A stretch of 64,000 bases of DNA from Dipetalonema caudispina (taxonomy: Eukaryota > Nematoda > Chromadorea > Rhabditida > Onchocercidae): contig JABVXV010000076.1 of the NCBI GenBank assembly GCA_013365325.1, forward strand, positions 1 to 64,000. The letters run 5' to 3'. The notes under the pieces were generated by a model. The model made no database searches. It was not told the DNA's origin and was given only the letters and a program-made list of their open reading frames with translations. Below are positions 23,669-38,431 of the stretch, piece by piece (position 1 is the first letter of the stretch; each line of letters begins with the position of its first letter). Position numbers and translations under genes: made by a program.

Positions 23669-25589
23669 TTTTAAATCCTAACAAGTTTCCCTTGTAAAAT
23701 TCAACCAGTTTAGTTTTTAGAAGTGAAATTTTGAAAAAATAAAATTTTATGTTATATTAATTGGATAAAAAAAAAAAAAAAAATGTAACGGATGTTAAAT
23801 TCAACCGTAGCGCTTTCGTTATCAATCTGGAACTTTGCTCAAGCTCAATTACCTAATTTTTATTCATCTAATTTTTCATTCGATGCAAATTTAATTGGAT
23901 AATTGTGAATTAAAATTGAACTTTGAAAACTTAATGATAATGAAGATGAAAAAAAAAAGATGAATTTTAGGTTGGTTCATTAAAAAAGGAGTGAAGAAAT
24001 TTAATTAGTAAAAAGGTAATATGAGCCTTATGTATTACTTTTGGATAATTCTTTCATTTTTCTCATTTGATTTAGTTATTTTAAACATTTTCCGTACAAA
24101 GTACAGAATCATTTTTCTTCTTTAAGAAACAAACAAATAACAACAACAAAAAAATCTGAACTGTCAAATTATTTAATTTTTAATCGAAAAACAAAAGAGT
24201 AAAAGTTTCAACTTTAACATTAAGAAAATCTCAATTTCAATATTAAATATTTTCTTTTTCGAAATTTATCTAAAAAGAGAATTATCCATAAGTGATGCTA
24301 TAATGCTTTCAAACGATGTCTTTCATTTTTATGGTCTTTCTCATTTGCATTTTGTATTTCACTTTTTGTTAAGAAGTAAAACCCGAGTGCTTTCATCATA
24401 GATTTGTGTTATTATCAGTCAGTTTAACAACAGCAACTGATCAACATTATCCTTTTTCTTTACAGACAGAATACTTGACAAATTAGCTGATCTTGTCAAA
24501 TTTTAAATTGATTTCTAATCATTTAAAGTGGCATTAGAATGAGTAAACTATCATTCTTGCAAATGTGGGAAAATGTTAATTTGATGAATTGGTAGAAAAA
24601 TTTTTGAATTCATTTTAATGAATGCATAAGAGGAGAAAAAAATAAAACAACATAATAAATTATTTCAATCCTAAGCTTATATCAGTGGAATGATTCGCAA
24701 ATTATCTAATGTTATTAAATTAGAAATGAATATTACTTAATACTTAAAATACTACTGAAAAGAAGTTCGTTATACTCCATTTTTTAACTAAAAAATTTAC
24801 AATTTAATATTAACATTAAATGTTATCATATATGAATTTGTATCTAAAACTGAAATTCTGAATTTCCTATTTTCCGGATTCTTAAATATTGTTCAATGCA
24901 AATATGAATGCTAACGTTCAATTCAATGAAGACAAGTGGAATTTGAAATTTGACCTATAAAATTAATTATTTTTTACCTATGTATTGATGTAGCTGCTAT
25001 GGTTGTTAATGGGATGAAGAAAAATTTTTCAAATTTTGTGGAAAAATTAAAAAATGCATAATTTTAAAACATTATTAATAATTGCAATTACTACTATATT
25101 CTGTGCAATTTTAAACTAAAACAAATGAAACTTGCTCATTCAAAAAAAAGTTAAAGAGGGGTTGGGTAAAAGATTAAGTAAAACAAATTTTTCTGTTAAA
25201 ATTAAATAAAACAATTAATAATAAAGAAACACAAAATTTCATTCATCTTGCAACAGCAATGCAAATTATTAACAACAATTTAAATTGACTATCCAACTGA
25301 TAATATTTACAAATTATTTCAACATGAAATCTTTTTCCAATATTATGGGACATAAAATATTTCAGCATTGCATGAAAATTTTAAATTTGTACTTATTAAA
25401 TGAATTTAATTCTTCAAGAGATAATTTGAAATAATTTAAAAACTCAGGCAATGGCCAAGTAGAAATATTGTTATTAACATAAACAAAAATATGTCAGTTG
25501 TTTGGATTATTTTCCATTATATAATTCTAAATTTGAAGGTTGATAAAATAATACCAAAATATTAAAAAATATAAAGGGGAAAAAAACGA

Positions 25590-28500
25590 TTAAGTTAAAT
25601 TCGAAAAATCATTAGAATTGATAACATCGGTTGTGGAAGTTGGACTGTACGATCGCAATGATCGAATCGTATAAGTACCACAACCATTTAAATGCAGTAC
25701 TGTATCGTGGAACTTAATCAACGATGGATGATGGCCAATTGATATAAAACCAATATTATTCTGCAAAATAATACATCAAATTAAAGTTGGATAAGTCTAA
25801 ATAATTGTTATTCTTTAAAATTTTATTTGAAAATCCGGAAAAAATCTGACAAAATATTACCGTAAAATTAAATATACATTGTTTAGATTTTAAACAAAAT
25901 AAAGCGGTTTTATTTTTACTTTATTTTATTTTTATGAAGAATGTAAAATGATTTTATTTGAATTGGTTGATGATATATTTAATTGTCAAGCTTTAGATTG
26001 CGAAACAATGATTGAAATTGTTTAAGTGAATAAATTTCTTTTCGATCCAAATGCTAATTAATGTTGCAAGCTTAACAACTGGGTATATCATTAACAAATT
26101 ACATAACCTCATAATTAATTACAACTACCTATAAATAAAACTTTTACCAACTAAATCCTCTAAGTGGTGATGATCAAAGAATTATGATACATGAGGATTT
26201 TTTCTATTTATTGAAATAAATTTCCATAATAAAAATATTTGACGAGATTAGCAAGAATTTGGGTTAATTGTTATTATTTATCGGACTTTTTTTCACAATA
26301 TCTATTAATTACTCGTAATTATTGTAGCTAGTTGTTATTATCATTATTATTAATATTACCAATGTAATTATTACTATTTTTATTATTACTATTATGAGCA
26401 TTATTTATTACAACAATTATTAAATTTCTCATTTGTCGGATTTTTTCTCACATATTAATTTATTTATTCATTATTTAGTAATTATTATTAATGCTATTAT
26501 TAAGATTATTTATTACAGCAATTATTAAATTTCTATCTCAAAATCAGAGCAAAAAAATAATTTCAATAAATATGAAAAGTTTTAAAATCATACTGAAATG
26601 AGAAGTTGATAGATATGTTCTTCGATCTCTAAATCGATACAACTGCTTGATTCATCTAAGATCACAAGTTGCGGCTGTTGATAAAACACTCGGGCAAATG
26701 CAAGTCGTTGCTGCTCACTTGGTGTTAATGTATCATGCCTAAAAAGTATACTTGAAATTTAAAAAATTTTATTTTTATTTTGAAAATTTAATAAATATAA
26801 ATAATTTACAAAAGAGAAATAAGTGATATCTGAAAGGATATTCGAAATTTTATCATTTTTAATCAAATTTTAATGTTTCAATAAATACAAATAGATGAAT
26901 AACATTAACCATTGAAATTCAACTGGATTAAAAAGACCTTCACAGCGTTCAATTAACCAATCAAGTTTTAATTCGTTCAAAATTGCAGTAATAGACGTAT
27001 AATCTGAAGAGTAAATAAACCTCTTAAAAACAACGAAACATTTTTTTTTCACGCTTTTTCCTATAAAAAATAAAATCAAATCATTGAAATTCAATTTAAA
27101 TTAGTAAAAAGTAACCTTTAAATGTTAAAAAAAAATTCATTGCTGCCAATAAATGTGCACTGTATATTTTAAATATTAGTAATAGCTAAGTGAAATTATT
27201 CATTAATTCGAAATAAGGTTATTATTAAAATTTTTTCAATGCATTAATAATAATAAATCTAATAATTACCATTATCAATCCTCTCAAGACTATCTGAAAT
27301 GCCTGTTGCTGGAAAGCTAATTTGTTGAAATAAACTTAAATGACCACAGGGAAAATAAGGCGTTTGTGATAGGCGTAAAATTTGTCCACGTTTTGCTCCA
27401 CATCTAATATATCCTTTAAAATAAATAAATAAATTTGTACAAAAATATACAAAAATTTCTTAAACCATATAATCCATAAAATTGGCATCTAAAATCATTC
27501 AATTTAATGCATTAATTAAGTAAATCAATTTAATTAATTTACTTCTTTATAATCTAATTCTGAATTATCTTCTTTATGCTTATAAATTGCATAAAACCTA
27601 AATTTTAACTAATATTCGGAAATGATTGATACCTGTTTCATGTTGCCATAATTGTGATAGCACTCGTATGAGTGATGTTTTCCCGCTTCCACTAGCACCT
27701 ATTATCCAAATTTTTGCATCCTTATTGATTGAAAATGAAAAATCTACAAAATTGATAGAAATTTAATCAATTTACAATACAAGCATCGCTTGATTGAAGC
27801 AATATTTTATGCTATCAAAAAAAAACATTATCAAACAATTGAAATTTTTTTTGCGAAAATATTTTAAATTTCAAAAAAAAAAAATGATCAAGAAAATTTG
27901 AAATTAGAATAATAAACAAAGAAATGAACCACTAAAATATTCTAGATAGATACAAAATATTATCACAATAATATAATATCGTATTGCCATTGTGGTAATT
28001 TGTTAATCATCCAAAAAAAAAAAAAAAAAAAATCCTTTACATTTCGAATATTTATTTCATCCATTTTCCTCAACTACTATAAATCATTATCATGAATTAA
28101 TTTAAAAAATAAATGAAAAAAAAAAAGAAAGAAAAAATATTTTTAATTATGATTACCAGTAAGTAGCTTTTGAGTAGGATAATAATTTGGTACTGAATAG
28201 CTAATATTATGAATATCATATATCATATGCTGATTGGTATCATCTTTTGCAAATGTTGAATTAACCACAAATTCATCATAGCCTGCAATAAGACAATTTT
28301 TTAATTGTAATTAAAATGATTAAAATGAGCTAAAACAATAAGACATGTTTTCATAAAATGCTCTACATTCGTAGCAAGCATTAATGTTATTTATGATATT
28401 TTGTAATTTTGTTCAGCATTTTAAATTATTCTATCTAAGACGGATTTTAATGTTAAAAAATATTATCACCGCATTATTGCTCAAAGAATAATTTCGGATA

Positions 28501-31500
28501 CGTTTGATTAATTTCATTAAAAAATAAAAAGTTTAATAAAAATATTGACGAATATCTTCTTCCAAAATGTTACAACAATTAAATTGGCAAATTTTCAAAA
28601 ATTTCATTTATTTCCTTAACTATAATTCACTTAATTAATTTTATCTGAAATAGTTCCAAAATAATTAGCTAGAACAACTGCTTTATCATTTCGAAAATTT
28701 CAAACCATTATTGGCAAAATTTAAAATGGGTAATTAAAAATTTTATTTTTACCGGTTGTGCTGTTATCCATTTGTTTGCATACGCGAACCAATTCTGCTA
28801 CTCTGAAAACAAAAAAAAAAAATTTTTTTCTTCGTAGAAAAATGCAAATGAGAGGAAATCTAATGGAAAACAAAAAAAGAAAAAAAAATTAATCGCGATA
28901 TTTTCATCTTTTAACACTTTTACAAGAAATTTTTAAACAATTTCAAATTCACTAAATTTGTTGCACTTTTTTTTTCATTCATTAAATAAATTATTCTAAT
29001 CAAATATATTTATCTTTAACTTTTTTCCAAAAAAAAGAAAAGAAAGGAAATGTTACAAATCTATTTGTTCGTTTTTACTTAATAAAAATTTAAGCATTGT
29101 TGGAAGTAATTTAGATCCCACCATAATTCAATTCCAATTTAACAATATACAATTCTGTTAAATTTAGTATATTTTAAAGTATGCCTCAGATTTCTTTTGA
29201 AATAAAACAATAAGTATAATTGTTAACATTAACCGTTGCAAAATGCCAGCCATTTCACCGGTACTAATTGCTACATCTGTTATTCGTGTGAAGCTATTGA
29301 TCAGATACATATATACAAATGCATTCTAAAAAAATTTCATTCTTATATTTTCATTAATTTAAATTTTCCAAACTTTTTCTTTTTCTTTAAATTATTGCAT
29401 TTTGCAATAATTCCATCACAAAAAGCATCAAAAGCTAAATTACTAATATCCATTTTATAAAATAAATTTCTTACAAATTTTTAAGTGAGACAATTGCTGA
29501 ATTAAATATTATTGATAATAATGATAATAACAACATAGAAATAATAGTAATAAATAGTAATAACAATGATGACAATAATAATAATAAACAGCAATAATAA
29601 TATCGACAATAGTAACGATAATAATAGTAACAATGGAATGATAATAATTTCTGAAATTAAAATATGAACAAAAATTTGAAAGAAATTGATATACTAACAT
29701 TACTTATAATCCGTCCCAAATCTTGCAGTGGTAAATCATTGTACATTCCAGTTATTAATATTGGAATAAATTGTATTGCATAACTCAAAATTCCACCATA
29801 ATAGTCAAAAAGTTGTTGCCAAACTGAAAAAGAAAATTTTCATCTTTACATTAAAATATAATCTATAATATTAGAAAATTTTATACGCTAAATAGGCTTA
29901 AAATTTGATATATATTTGATAAAAATATAAAACATTTAAATTCATTCAGGGAATTGAATTTAATTTCTTATGTCAAATTTTGTAACAGTTATAAGCGGAA
30001 ATGAAAAAAAAAAAAAGAATATGATAAGAAAAGTGATGAATAATTTTAATCCTCTCAAATATTATCATTATCATTACTATTATTATTATTGCTATTATCG
30101 TTACTATTACTATAAATATCAATATCATTATAATCTGCATAAAATAATGTTTCACGCAACAAATCTGCAAGCATTCATATCATTGTGCTAAATTAATAAT
30201 TAAAATTTAAATGTTTCAGAAAAAAAGGTCATTTTATTGAGTTGGCGATATATTTGTTTTTGATTGTAAAATGAATCTCATCTAATTCTTAAATTTGAAG
30301 TAATACCAAAACAAACAAATTCATTCATATCCGGAATTAACCGATTCAGTTTTTCATAACTTACTTACTTACAAAGATCGTTTCGTATTAATATTCGATA
30401 AACTTACATAAATTTGGTAATTTCCAACATAAAAATTTAAATTGTCGCCACCATAGCAACATAAATATCCGATTGCATTCGTATTGCTCAAATGGTTCAG
30501 CTTCATACAGAGCAATTGATTCGGCATTATTTCGTATTGAAACATGTTTATACCTGAAATTTATTAAATTAATATAGATCGATTTAATTGGGACAATTTA
30601 CTTTTGCCATTCTTGACGAAATAATTTAATAGTGCAAATAATCCGATCGAAAGTTCACTAAAAAAAGTAGATATTCATTTGTCATGAAACTTCATCATAC
30701 ATTTTTAATTTAATCAAATTTTGCTTTTAGTTTCAAATTTTAAATATGAAATGATGAGTAACCAGTGTATTTATCAATTTCAAAGTAAAATTTTCCCTTT
30801 ATCAATAATCAAATTCACTCTGTTGGTTAAATTTTGAATAAATGTGAACTTTGGCTTAATAATAATTAGTTTCTTATTTTTAATCATCCAATAATTACTG
30901 AAATTATCTTTCAGTTGTGTGCGCAAATAAAAGCTTATTTAAACGTATAACTTGATTTCATTTTAGCAGTTAACCATTTAGTAAATATATTAGAAGAAAT
31001 ATACCAAAGTTTTGTCAAAATTTAATCCAACTTAGTTTGAAAGTTTAAAAGTTTTCGATTTTACCAATTATTACTATAAAAAAGGTAACAATACTTTTCA
31101 TTATTATTTATAAGAATAGAAAAAAAAAAAAAAAAAAAAAGAAACGTAGGAAATGATACCTAACCTAAAATCACCTTCCGCTTTTTCCACTCGAGCATTC
31201 CATTTGACCATCGGCGACATAAGAAATTTGTTGACAATAGCACCAACAACGAAATAGCCATAGATAATACCAATACCCAAACCACCAGTACTAAATATTT
31301 CAAAATTTTCAATTTTATAAATTATTAAAAAGAATTAACTCGCATTTATCCAATTTTATAAACACTTTAACATATATTGTAAACGGTTAGCAATGAAAAA
31401 TAAAATATTTCTTAATATAAACTGACTTATTCGTTATTTAATTTTTATATTTATAAAGAAAAAAAAAAAAACTGTGTAATAGTCTGAAAATTTATTAAAA

Positions 31501-33285
31501 CAAAATAAAATATGAAATTTCTGCTTCTCATAAATAATCGAATTGATGGATTCAGAAACATTTTACAAATTGAATTTTTTTTTAAATTACAAATGAAAGT
31601 ATTACAATTGAAATTTGACAAATTGAGAATTGTGAAAAGTAATTCATAATCTAACCTGACATATGTTTTATAGGTATAGAATGCAATAACAAATGGTCCG
31701 ATCAGTATTGCAGGCATTATATTAATTGCTAATTGATTGCACATTCTTTCTGTATCTTGTGTGATACGCTGATCACTACAAATTATTTTTTGAATATTTT
31801 TTTCCTGTTCAAATATATATGTATCAATAATTAATGAAATTGTAAATAAAAGTTACAAAATTATAATTAAATTTTAGGAAAAAAAAAATCGAAAAAGAGA
31901 AATATTCAAAGCTAAATGGAATTAGAAATAATTGATACATTACTATTCATTTATTAATACTTAATTTCATTTTCCAATATTATATTATAGCATTTTATGC
32001 TAAGTAGCTATGAATGAAAAAAAAAAACAATTTCACATCCATTAATAGAAATTAGCGAAAAAAGTGGAATCATTCGAGAAATCGTATTTTTTGATAATTT
32101 AAATGTTTTAATGATAAAAATTAATTTACGGATTATCGATGCCATAATCATCAATATTATTGATATTATAATAAGCATGATTATTAAAATAACACTGTTG
32201 AAGTTTGATTACCGCATTTTTGCGCCAACTTAAATAAAGTTGCCATGATGTGAACGATTTCAAAGCTATCAACTGAAAAAATAAAAAGAAAAGAAAAGAA
32301 AACTTTATCATATATAAATGAAAATGAAAGAAAAAAAGAATAAAAAATTATCATATCATTTATTTTGGGATAAGTTTAGGATTAAATTTATGGGTTAAAC
32401 AAAAAATGCCAAAATAATTGTATCAGTTTGTATAACTGTTAAAAGTTGAATGAAGTATTTGTAATTTTGTAACTAATTCAAATTTTATAAATTTATGAGT
32501 GGAAAGATTTGAAATCATTTCTGAATTTATTGGACTCAATAAAGAAAATAACATTTGTAAACTGAAAGAATGATCAATTCATACATATTACAAAGTAATG
32601 CTTTCAATTCAAAATAAAATTAAAATGATTTAAACAATTAAATTTTGAAAGTCAAACATCGAAATGTTTAAATTTGTTGAGGGAAAAACACGAAAACAAA
32701 AAACGCATCAAAATTCTATTTTATGTTTAAAGAAAAAAAGGTAAAATATTATTTCAAAAATTATTTTACCACACATTTCCCGACGTATGCAACTGAGCCA
32801 ATGAGAAAAATACGCCAGAATTCCGATTTACTTTTATCTGCTAATGCTTGATATATTCGACCTGGGACCATACCCGTCAAAAATGTTAATATTTCACCTA
32901 TAATTATTAAACAAAATTACTCTACCATATTATATTAGCAAATAATAATTTTGCTAATTAATTCTTTGGCAGTTCACTTTAAATATTAATAAAAATCTTC
33001 AAGAAACAATCATATGAACTGATAATTTAAATTTTTTTTTTTTTATGCCAAATCATATTGTTGTAATAATGTGGTAAACAATTATCCATTTATTGTTTTT
33101 CGAATTTTAAAAGTAAATAAAATTTTTAAAAGTAATTTACTAGCAATAGCGAAAAGAAGTGTAGCAAACATGAAAAGTACAGCCCATTCGATACGTGGAA
33201 AGAGAATCTTCGTAATATCTGCAAGACGCAGAAAGAAATAATAATCGAAATGGTAATCCTTTTCAACACGTCGATGCTTTCCCAT
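25590..33285 (-). CDS. ABCD4: Half ABC transporter, ABCD4 (PMP-5-like) type, complete
   Basis: Fifteen exons join in phase to 621 aa (human ABCD4 is about 606): 33141-33285, 32770-32897, 32130-32272, 31656-31775, 31165-31290, 30408-30553, 29699-29823, 29234-29325, 28753-28802, 28157-28282, 27633-27743, 27270-27413, 26910-27003, 26594-26738, 25590-25760. The transmembrane half has subfamily-D markers: SWRKNAVIKL, IDNPDQRITQDTERMC, GDFRYKHVSIRNNAES (EAA-like loop) and NAFVYMYLINSFTRITDVA. The nucleotide-binding half has Walker A GASGSGKTS, Q-loop RLSQTPYF, signature LTPSEQQRLAFAR, Walker B LVILDES and H-loop ISIGHH. Human ABCD4 works in lysosomal cobalamin export with LMBRD1; nematode PMP proteins are little studied, so location is inferred. 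The signature lacks both usual glycines (LSGGQ; LSPGE in human ABCD4). The start follows a TTTCAG acceptor by 25 nt. Confidence 0.92.
29513..29645. repeat. Imperfect ATA/ATG trinucleotide tract inside an ABCD4 intron
   Basis: Runs of ATAATAATG, GACAATAATAAT and AACGATAATAAT cover about 130 bp of the intron between 29325 and 29699. A similar TATTATTATTG tract lies at 30058-30120 in the next intron. Confidence 0.75.
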
Positions 33286-33316
33286 TTCTTACAATTATTT
33301 GTTAACTTAACTGAAA
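33286..33316 (-). promoter_or_regulatory. Probable spliced-leader acceptor and short 5' UTR of the ABCD4-type gene
   Basis: TTTCAG (33316-33311 on the minus strand) precedes a 25-nt leader and then ATG at 33285. Spacing and consensus fit a trans-splice acceptor; an upstream non-coding exon is the alternative. Confidence 0.5.
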
Positions 33317-36300
33317 GTAAAATTACCTAATTTAAACAAATTCTTAACAACTTTTATATCAAATAATTTCACGTATATTCGTTATGGTAGTTCTGAAAAA
33401 AAAAATTTTTTTTTTCAAAAATTCACAAAAAAATAATTTTGATATTTTTGAATTTTTAACATTTTAACAATTTCTAACAGTTTTTTAATTTTTTTTTGTT
33501 ATTTTTGTTTTATTTCTTAGTTCAATTTTTTAAATAAAAGTATTGGTGACGTTATAAAAGATATAAAATTCGTATAGAGTAAATAAGAAATTAATGAATG
33601 CAAATTAATGATAGTTTTAATAAAGGTAATACTAATGCATTAATTATATAAGCATATTTATTTAAAAAGAAATAAATAAAATTTTGAGAAAAAAAAGATT
33701 TGTCTAATAGATCGATAACAAATATGCCTTCTATCGAATAATCTATTGACGAATTGATGATTTGTTTGAATTTTCAGGCTTGTATTCCAATATTCATTAG
33801 CAATATTAACATGTTAGATACGAATTAGAATTAAACAAGTTTAAATTGAAGTTCATTGATGAAATTAGCTTCAAAAATGGACTAATCGCAATGATTTGAT
33901 AGAAGTTGCACTAATTAACATAAAAACAAAAAGTTCATTAAGGTTTTTAAGATTGAATTTGAATTTTTACTGTTCCAGTTAGAATTAAATTTTTAAAAGA
34001 AGAGAGGAGTAATCTATTTGCAATTTAAAAACTTCGATATTTTCAATTTGAATTGTAAACCTAAAGATGTAATAGTAAAACGTGTAATATATCTCACGTA
34101 AAAGACGTAATAACAAAATAAGTATGAATTCACTTATGAAGAACTTGAATAGCAAACAAGGAAGAAATTTGATGTAAAAAAAAATTATTAATTATTACAA
34201 TATTATATTAAATAATTGAGCAATAAGTGAAATAATTAAATGGTATTAATTAAATTAGGTAATGAATGAAAAGATTAAATTGATAAATTCAGTAATGTGA
34301 CAAATTTTCAAAATACTAATCCTTTTAATGGGAAGAGGATTTATTATAACAACCTCATTAAATATGGGATAGTTTTGATGGAAATGTTCCCAACATGATG
34401 ATGTCGAAAAGATGTCATACCTTTAAAAATGTTAAAAGAAATAAGAAAGGTAAGGAATGAAATCAGAGAGAGAGAGAGAGAGAGAGAAAAGAAGAAGAAG
34501 GAGGGAAATATCAAAAAGAGATATTTTGGTAGATGAGATTTATGAATTGAATAAGGTGAAATGGAGTGTAAAAGATATAAGTAACAATTAACAATGGCAT
34601 TATTCGTTATTATTTCTTTGAAAAAAAAGAAGATGAATTAAAAATCAAAAAGAAAAAAAGAAAAAAAATCACTTCCTAAATTTATATATGATTGTTTAAT
34701 TGATATTATATATGGAACAGTTCTGTTGCATTTTTTTTTTCATTTAAAATTTAGTTCATTGCCTATTGAAATTATTTGGTTATTATCCCATTAATGATTC
34801 CTAATATAAAATTTAGAAATAAATTGCTAATATGGAATTTAATTGATAATTGTTATAAATTAGTAATAATAATTATATGATATCAAAATTCAATCGAGTA
34901 TTATTATTCCAATCAATAGTATATGAATCATTTGTTTAAGCGTTTATTAAAAAAAAAAAAAGGAAGTAATTGCAGATAAGAAAAAAAAGAAAAAAAAAGA
35001 AATGAAAGGAGAATTTTTATCTGTTAATTTGAGATGATCGTTGATAATTTCAATCTTAATAATTGAATAATGCTTTCCTGCAGTACAGATGTCATGCATA
35101 CATATTTTAATTTTGTATTAATTAATGAGTGAAAAAAGATTATCCATGAATTTTGTTCATTTTTTCAATTTTTTCCATTTTTTCTTTTTTTCGTATTTTT
35201 TTTTTTTTTTTTTTTTGTTTTTGCTCTAAAAAAGGTCATTATTAATTTTAAAAGACAATTTGTTGAAAAAAGAAAAATGCATTCTTTGTTTAATTAAATA
35301 TAAAAATGTATGAAATTATGGTTTGAAAAAAAGTTTTGTTTTTTTTTTCATTTTACTTTGATCACTTTTTCCATCGACTTCTATAGCAGTTTGGAATTTT
35401 AAATTTAATAATTTCAATTTTCAAGTACTGTTTGAATAGGAATAAACACTGCACTTAGATAAGCACTGATATTATAAAAAGCTCGTTTTTTAATCCAAAA
35501 AAAAAAATTTAAATAATAAATTTTTAACAGATAAGAAACCCGAAAATATGATAAGAGAAGCAATGAAAAAGAAAAAAAGCAAAAAACAAATATGTTTTCA
35601 TTTTCTTTTTCCAAAAATATTACTTAACGCTTATATCAAAATTAAAATATGCAGAAAATACTTTTAATTTGCACTTTCTTCGCTCTATCAAGAAACTTTT
35701 GTGAAATAATTATGCTTAATTAAAGTATAAGAAGTTAAAGTTGATTTAAAATTTAAAATAAAACAAAGATAAATGCTTTGCTTTATGCGGAAGAGAAGTT
35801 GGGAAAATTTGAAAAAAAAAAAAAAGTTGAAAGAAAATAAATAAAATAGAATTTTCTAATTAGTTGAAAAGTAATGAAATAACATTAAAAAGATTCATTC
35901 CTCAAACTGTCATCATTAAACAGGAAACCGGAATGATAGCGGATGTGAAAGAATGAAATGCGGAAAGATTGCCTACTATCAATTTTTCTGTAATTTTTTG
36001 CAAAATTTCTCTCTAATGCAAGCAAAAAATTCAACATGCTCCTATTACATCAACACTATCGTAAATTCATCAAAGGAGAAAAGATAACTTTACTAATTCA
36101 AAAATTTCTAATTATTTTTACATTTCTTCTCAAATATTTGATTTGAAAAAACTTGATTAGGTACCGGTATGAGAAAAATGCAGGAATTAGGAGAAGTGGG
36201 AGTAATAATACAATTATTTGATGTAGCAAATCATTAAATACACTCTTTGCTCTCCTTTCATTTAATTATTTTCTCAAATAGATTATTACACTTCTTAATG

Positions 36301-38431
36301 ATATCAATTATTTTCATTTTTTCTTTTTTTTTTTTTTTTTTTTTCTCGCCATTCATAAACCAGATCAAATGACAACTTTTTAGATGGAAAATGAAAATAT
36401 TTTACGTAAAATTTTCGGGAAAGAAAAAAAAAAAAAAAACATTTATTAATGACCCAAATAAACTTGTTGTTTGTTTTTTTGACAATTGTTGACATGAAAG
36501 TTTAACTTTTCATTTGATATTTTATTAACATTTTATTAAAAGTTTTTTTTGTAATGCTCAAAAAAAACTAAAAAATTTGTTCATTTCATGTTAGTATTTA
36601 ATTATTTTATATGGCAATGTTTGAATTGAATGGACTGTTAAAATTATCAAATAATTAAATTGATTGATGCAAATTATTGATTAAAAGATTCCGCTAAAAA
36701 TTAACGTAACGAGTAAATCAAATATATTTTTGTACAAAAAAAAAAAAAAGTATTGCCATTTAACATTTCATTATATCTACCTAATATTAACTGTACTTGG
36801 GTAAGAATTTTCCTTATTTTATTCTAATTATTCCATAATCAATCATTTTAAGCTATTTCAAGTATTTGTAGCATTTCAAGAAGAATAATATTTACAATGT
36901 TTATATCATATAAAATATTCCTACAATGCTTTTTTAGAACAGAAAATATAATAATTAAATATAAGGAATACAGTGAAATATGCATTTTGCAGTTAAATTA
37001 AAAAGAAATTGTTTATTACCAACGATAGATTCAAACTTTTGAACTATTACCGATAAAATAGAAATAGATTTATATATTTTTTCTTTGATTCACTTTGTAG
37101 AATTTTCTGTTTCCCACTATTGCCTACAATTTATTTCTTTGCTCATTGATTGAGAAATCGAAAAAGGAATTAAATATTTGAACTTAAGGATGGGAAATGT
37201 TTTGCTACTATATTTAATGTTTTAAAATTTGATGGTGAAATAAAAAAAAAGGAAGAAATATTTCGAAGTTGATCTGAACATTTCAAATGTTACAGCAATA
37301 CGTTTGATGTTGAAATTTTCAATCCTATGTTTCATAATACTACCATTTGTCGAAACATTGATGGTATCAAATAATTATCTATTATGATATCAGAATTTTT
37401 ATGTTTGTATGTAAATTTAAGCATACTCAATTTTAAAAAACAAAAATAGGAAAAAAAGATTTCAAATATGTTTTCATTCATACGACATGTTAAAATTTCG
37501 AAAATGTATTAGATTTGATAAATTAGATATTTAATTAATTTTCTGTTGAATATTAGGAATAAGATTGAAATGGATAAGAGTGTAAAATGTGAGAGTAAAT
37601 TAAAGGAATAGAATAATATGAAATGTGTCAATAAATGCATTTATTTCTAATAATATGAGTACCAATCATCACTGTAAGGAATGATTATCGATGAGAAAAA
37701 ATAGATTGGAAATGATAATGATATAAAATAACTCATGAAGTATGGAATCTTTCATGTTATCAAACAATTTCTAGTAAAATTTGATATAAGAAGATGAAAG
37801 CAGAAAAATGATAGAGCAAATCTACTACTACTTTAATTCAACACAATTTGTTTGAAAAATAAATTCTTTTTAACAATTCAAATTTTTCGTTCATTGAATT
37901 GCAGTCTGTAATCGATTAGATGCTACTAATTTTATATTTGAATGACTTTCGTTGTATATTCAAGATAATAACTGATAATCCCACAAAAAAAAAAAAGAAA
38001 AAAAAACAAAAATCCGGCATAAAAATATTTATAATATGACAAAGAGATTATCTGCTTTAAAAAAAAAAAAAACGTATCCAATAATATGAGAATTACCAAT
38101 ACAAACCTGTCACTAAACATAATAAAAAAGTAAAGAATTCAAGAATTAGGCAGGAATAGTCATCAGTTTTGAAAACAATTAAGTGGGAAGAAATAAATGA
38201 AACAACATGATGCGCTCTAATATCAAATACACTTAGTCATAAATTTCAAATATAATACCATCATGTATTATTTTACATTTTCATGAAAACGTGGAATAAT
38301 AGAAAAGGCAACACGGGTTGCTAAAATTTTTTAAAGATATATAAATTTAATAATACAATAATTCAATGAAGAAGACTTTGAAATAATTCAATTAAAACAA
38401 GAGTATGAATAAAGATGTTAGTGTAGATGAA
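33317..38431. other. Gene-poor interval between ABCD4 and Xaa-Pro aminopeptidase
   Basis: About 5.1 kb of AT-rich DNA upstream of ABCD4 and downstream of the aminopeptidase. It carries a GA run at 34466-34488 and long T or A runs (about 35197-35216, 36326-36345). No exon with a protein-like frame and splice sites was found. Confidence 0.5.
34466..34488 (+). repeat. GA dinucleotide microsatellite
   Basis: About 11 AG units, followed by a purine-rich stretch (AAAAGAAGAAGAAGGAGGG). Confidence 0.85.

Larger units (their letters stand above)
15537..25589. other. Gene-poor, repeat-rich interval between the convergent hexosaminidase and ABCD4 genes
   Basis: Ten kilobases of AT-rich sequence with many homopolymer runs and several short tandem repeats, listed separately. 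No ORF longer than about 80 codons, and none of these resembles a known protein. The only GC-richer spot is near 23240-23280. Small RNA genes or unrecognised short exons cannot be excluded by eye. Confidence 0.55.

Noticed and set aside
23432..23681. Two plus-strand ORFs of about 80 codons
   Set aside because: Produced by the 57-bp tandem repeat; no homology, no splice or start context.
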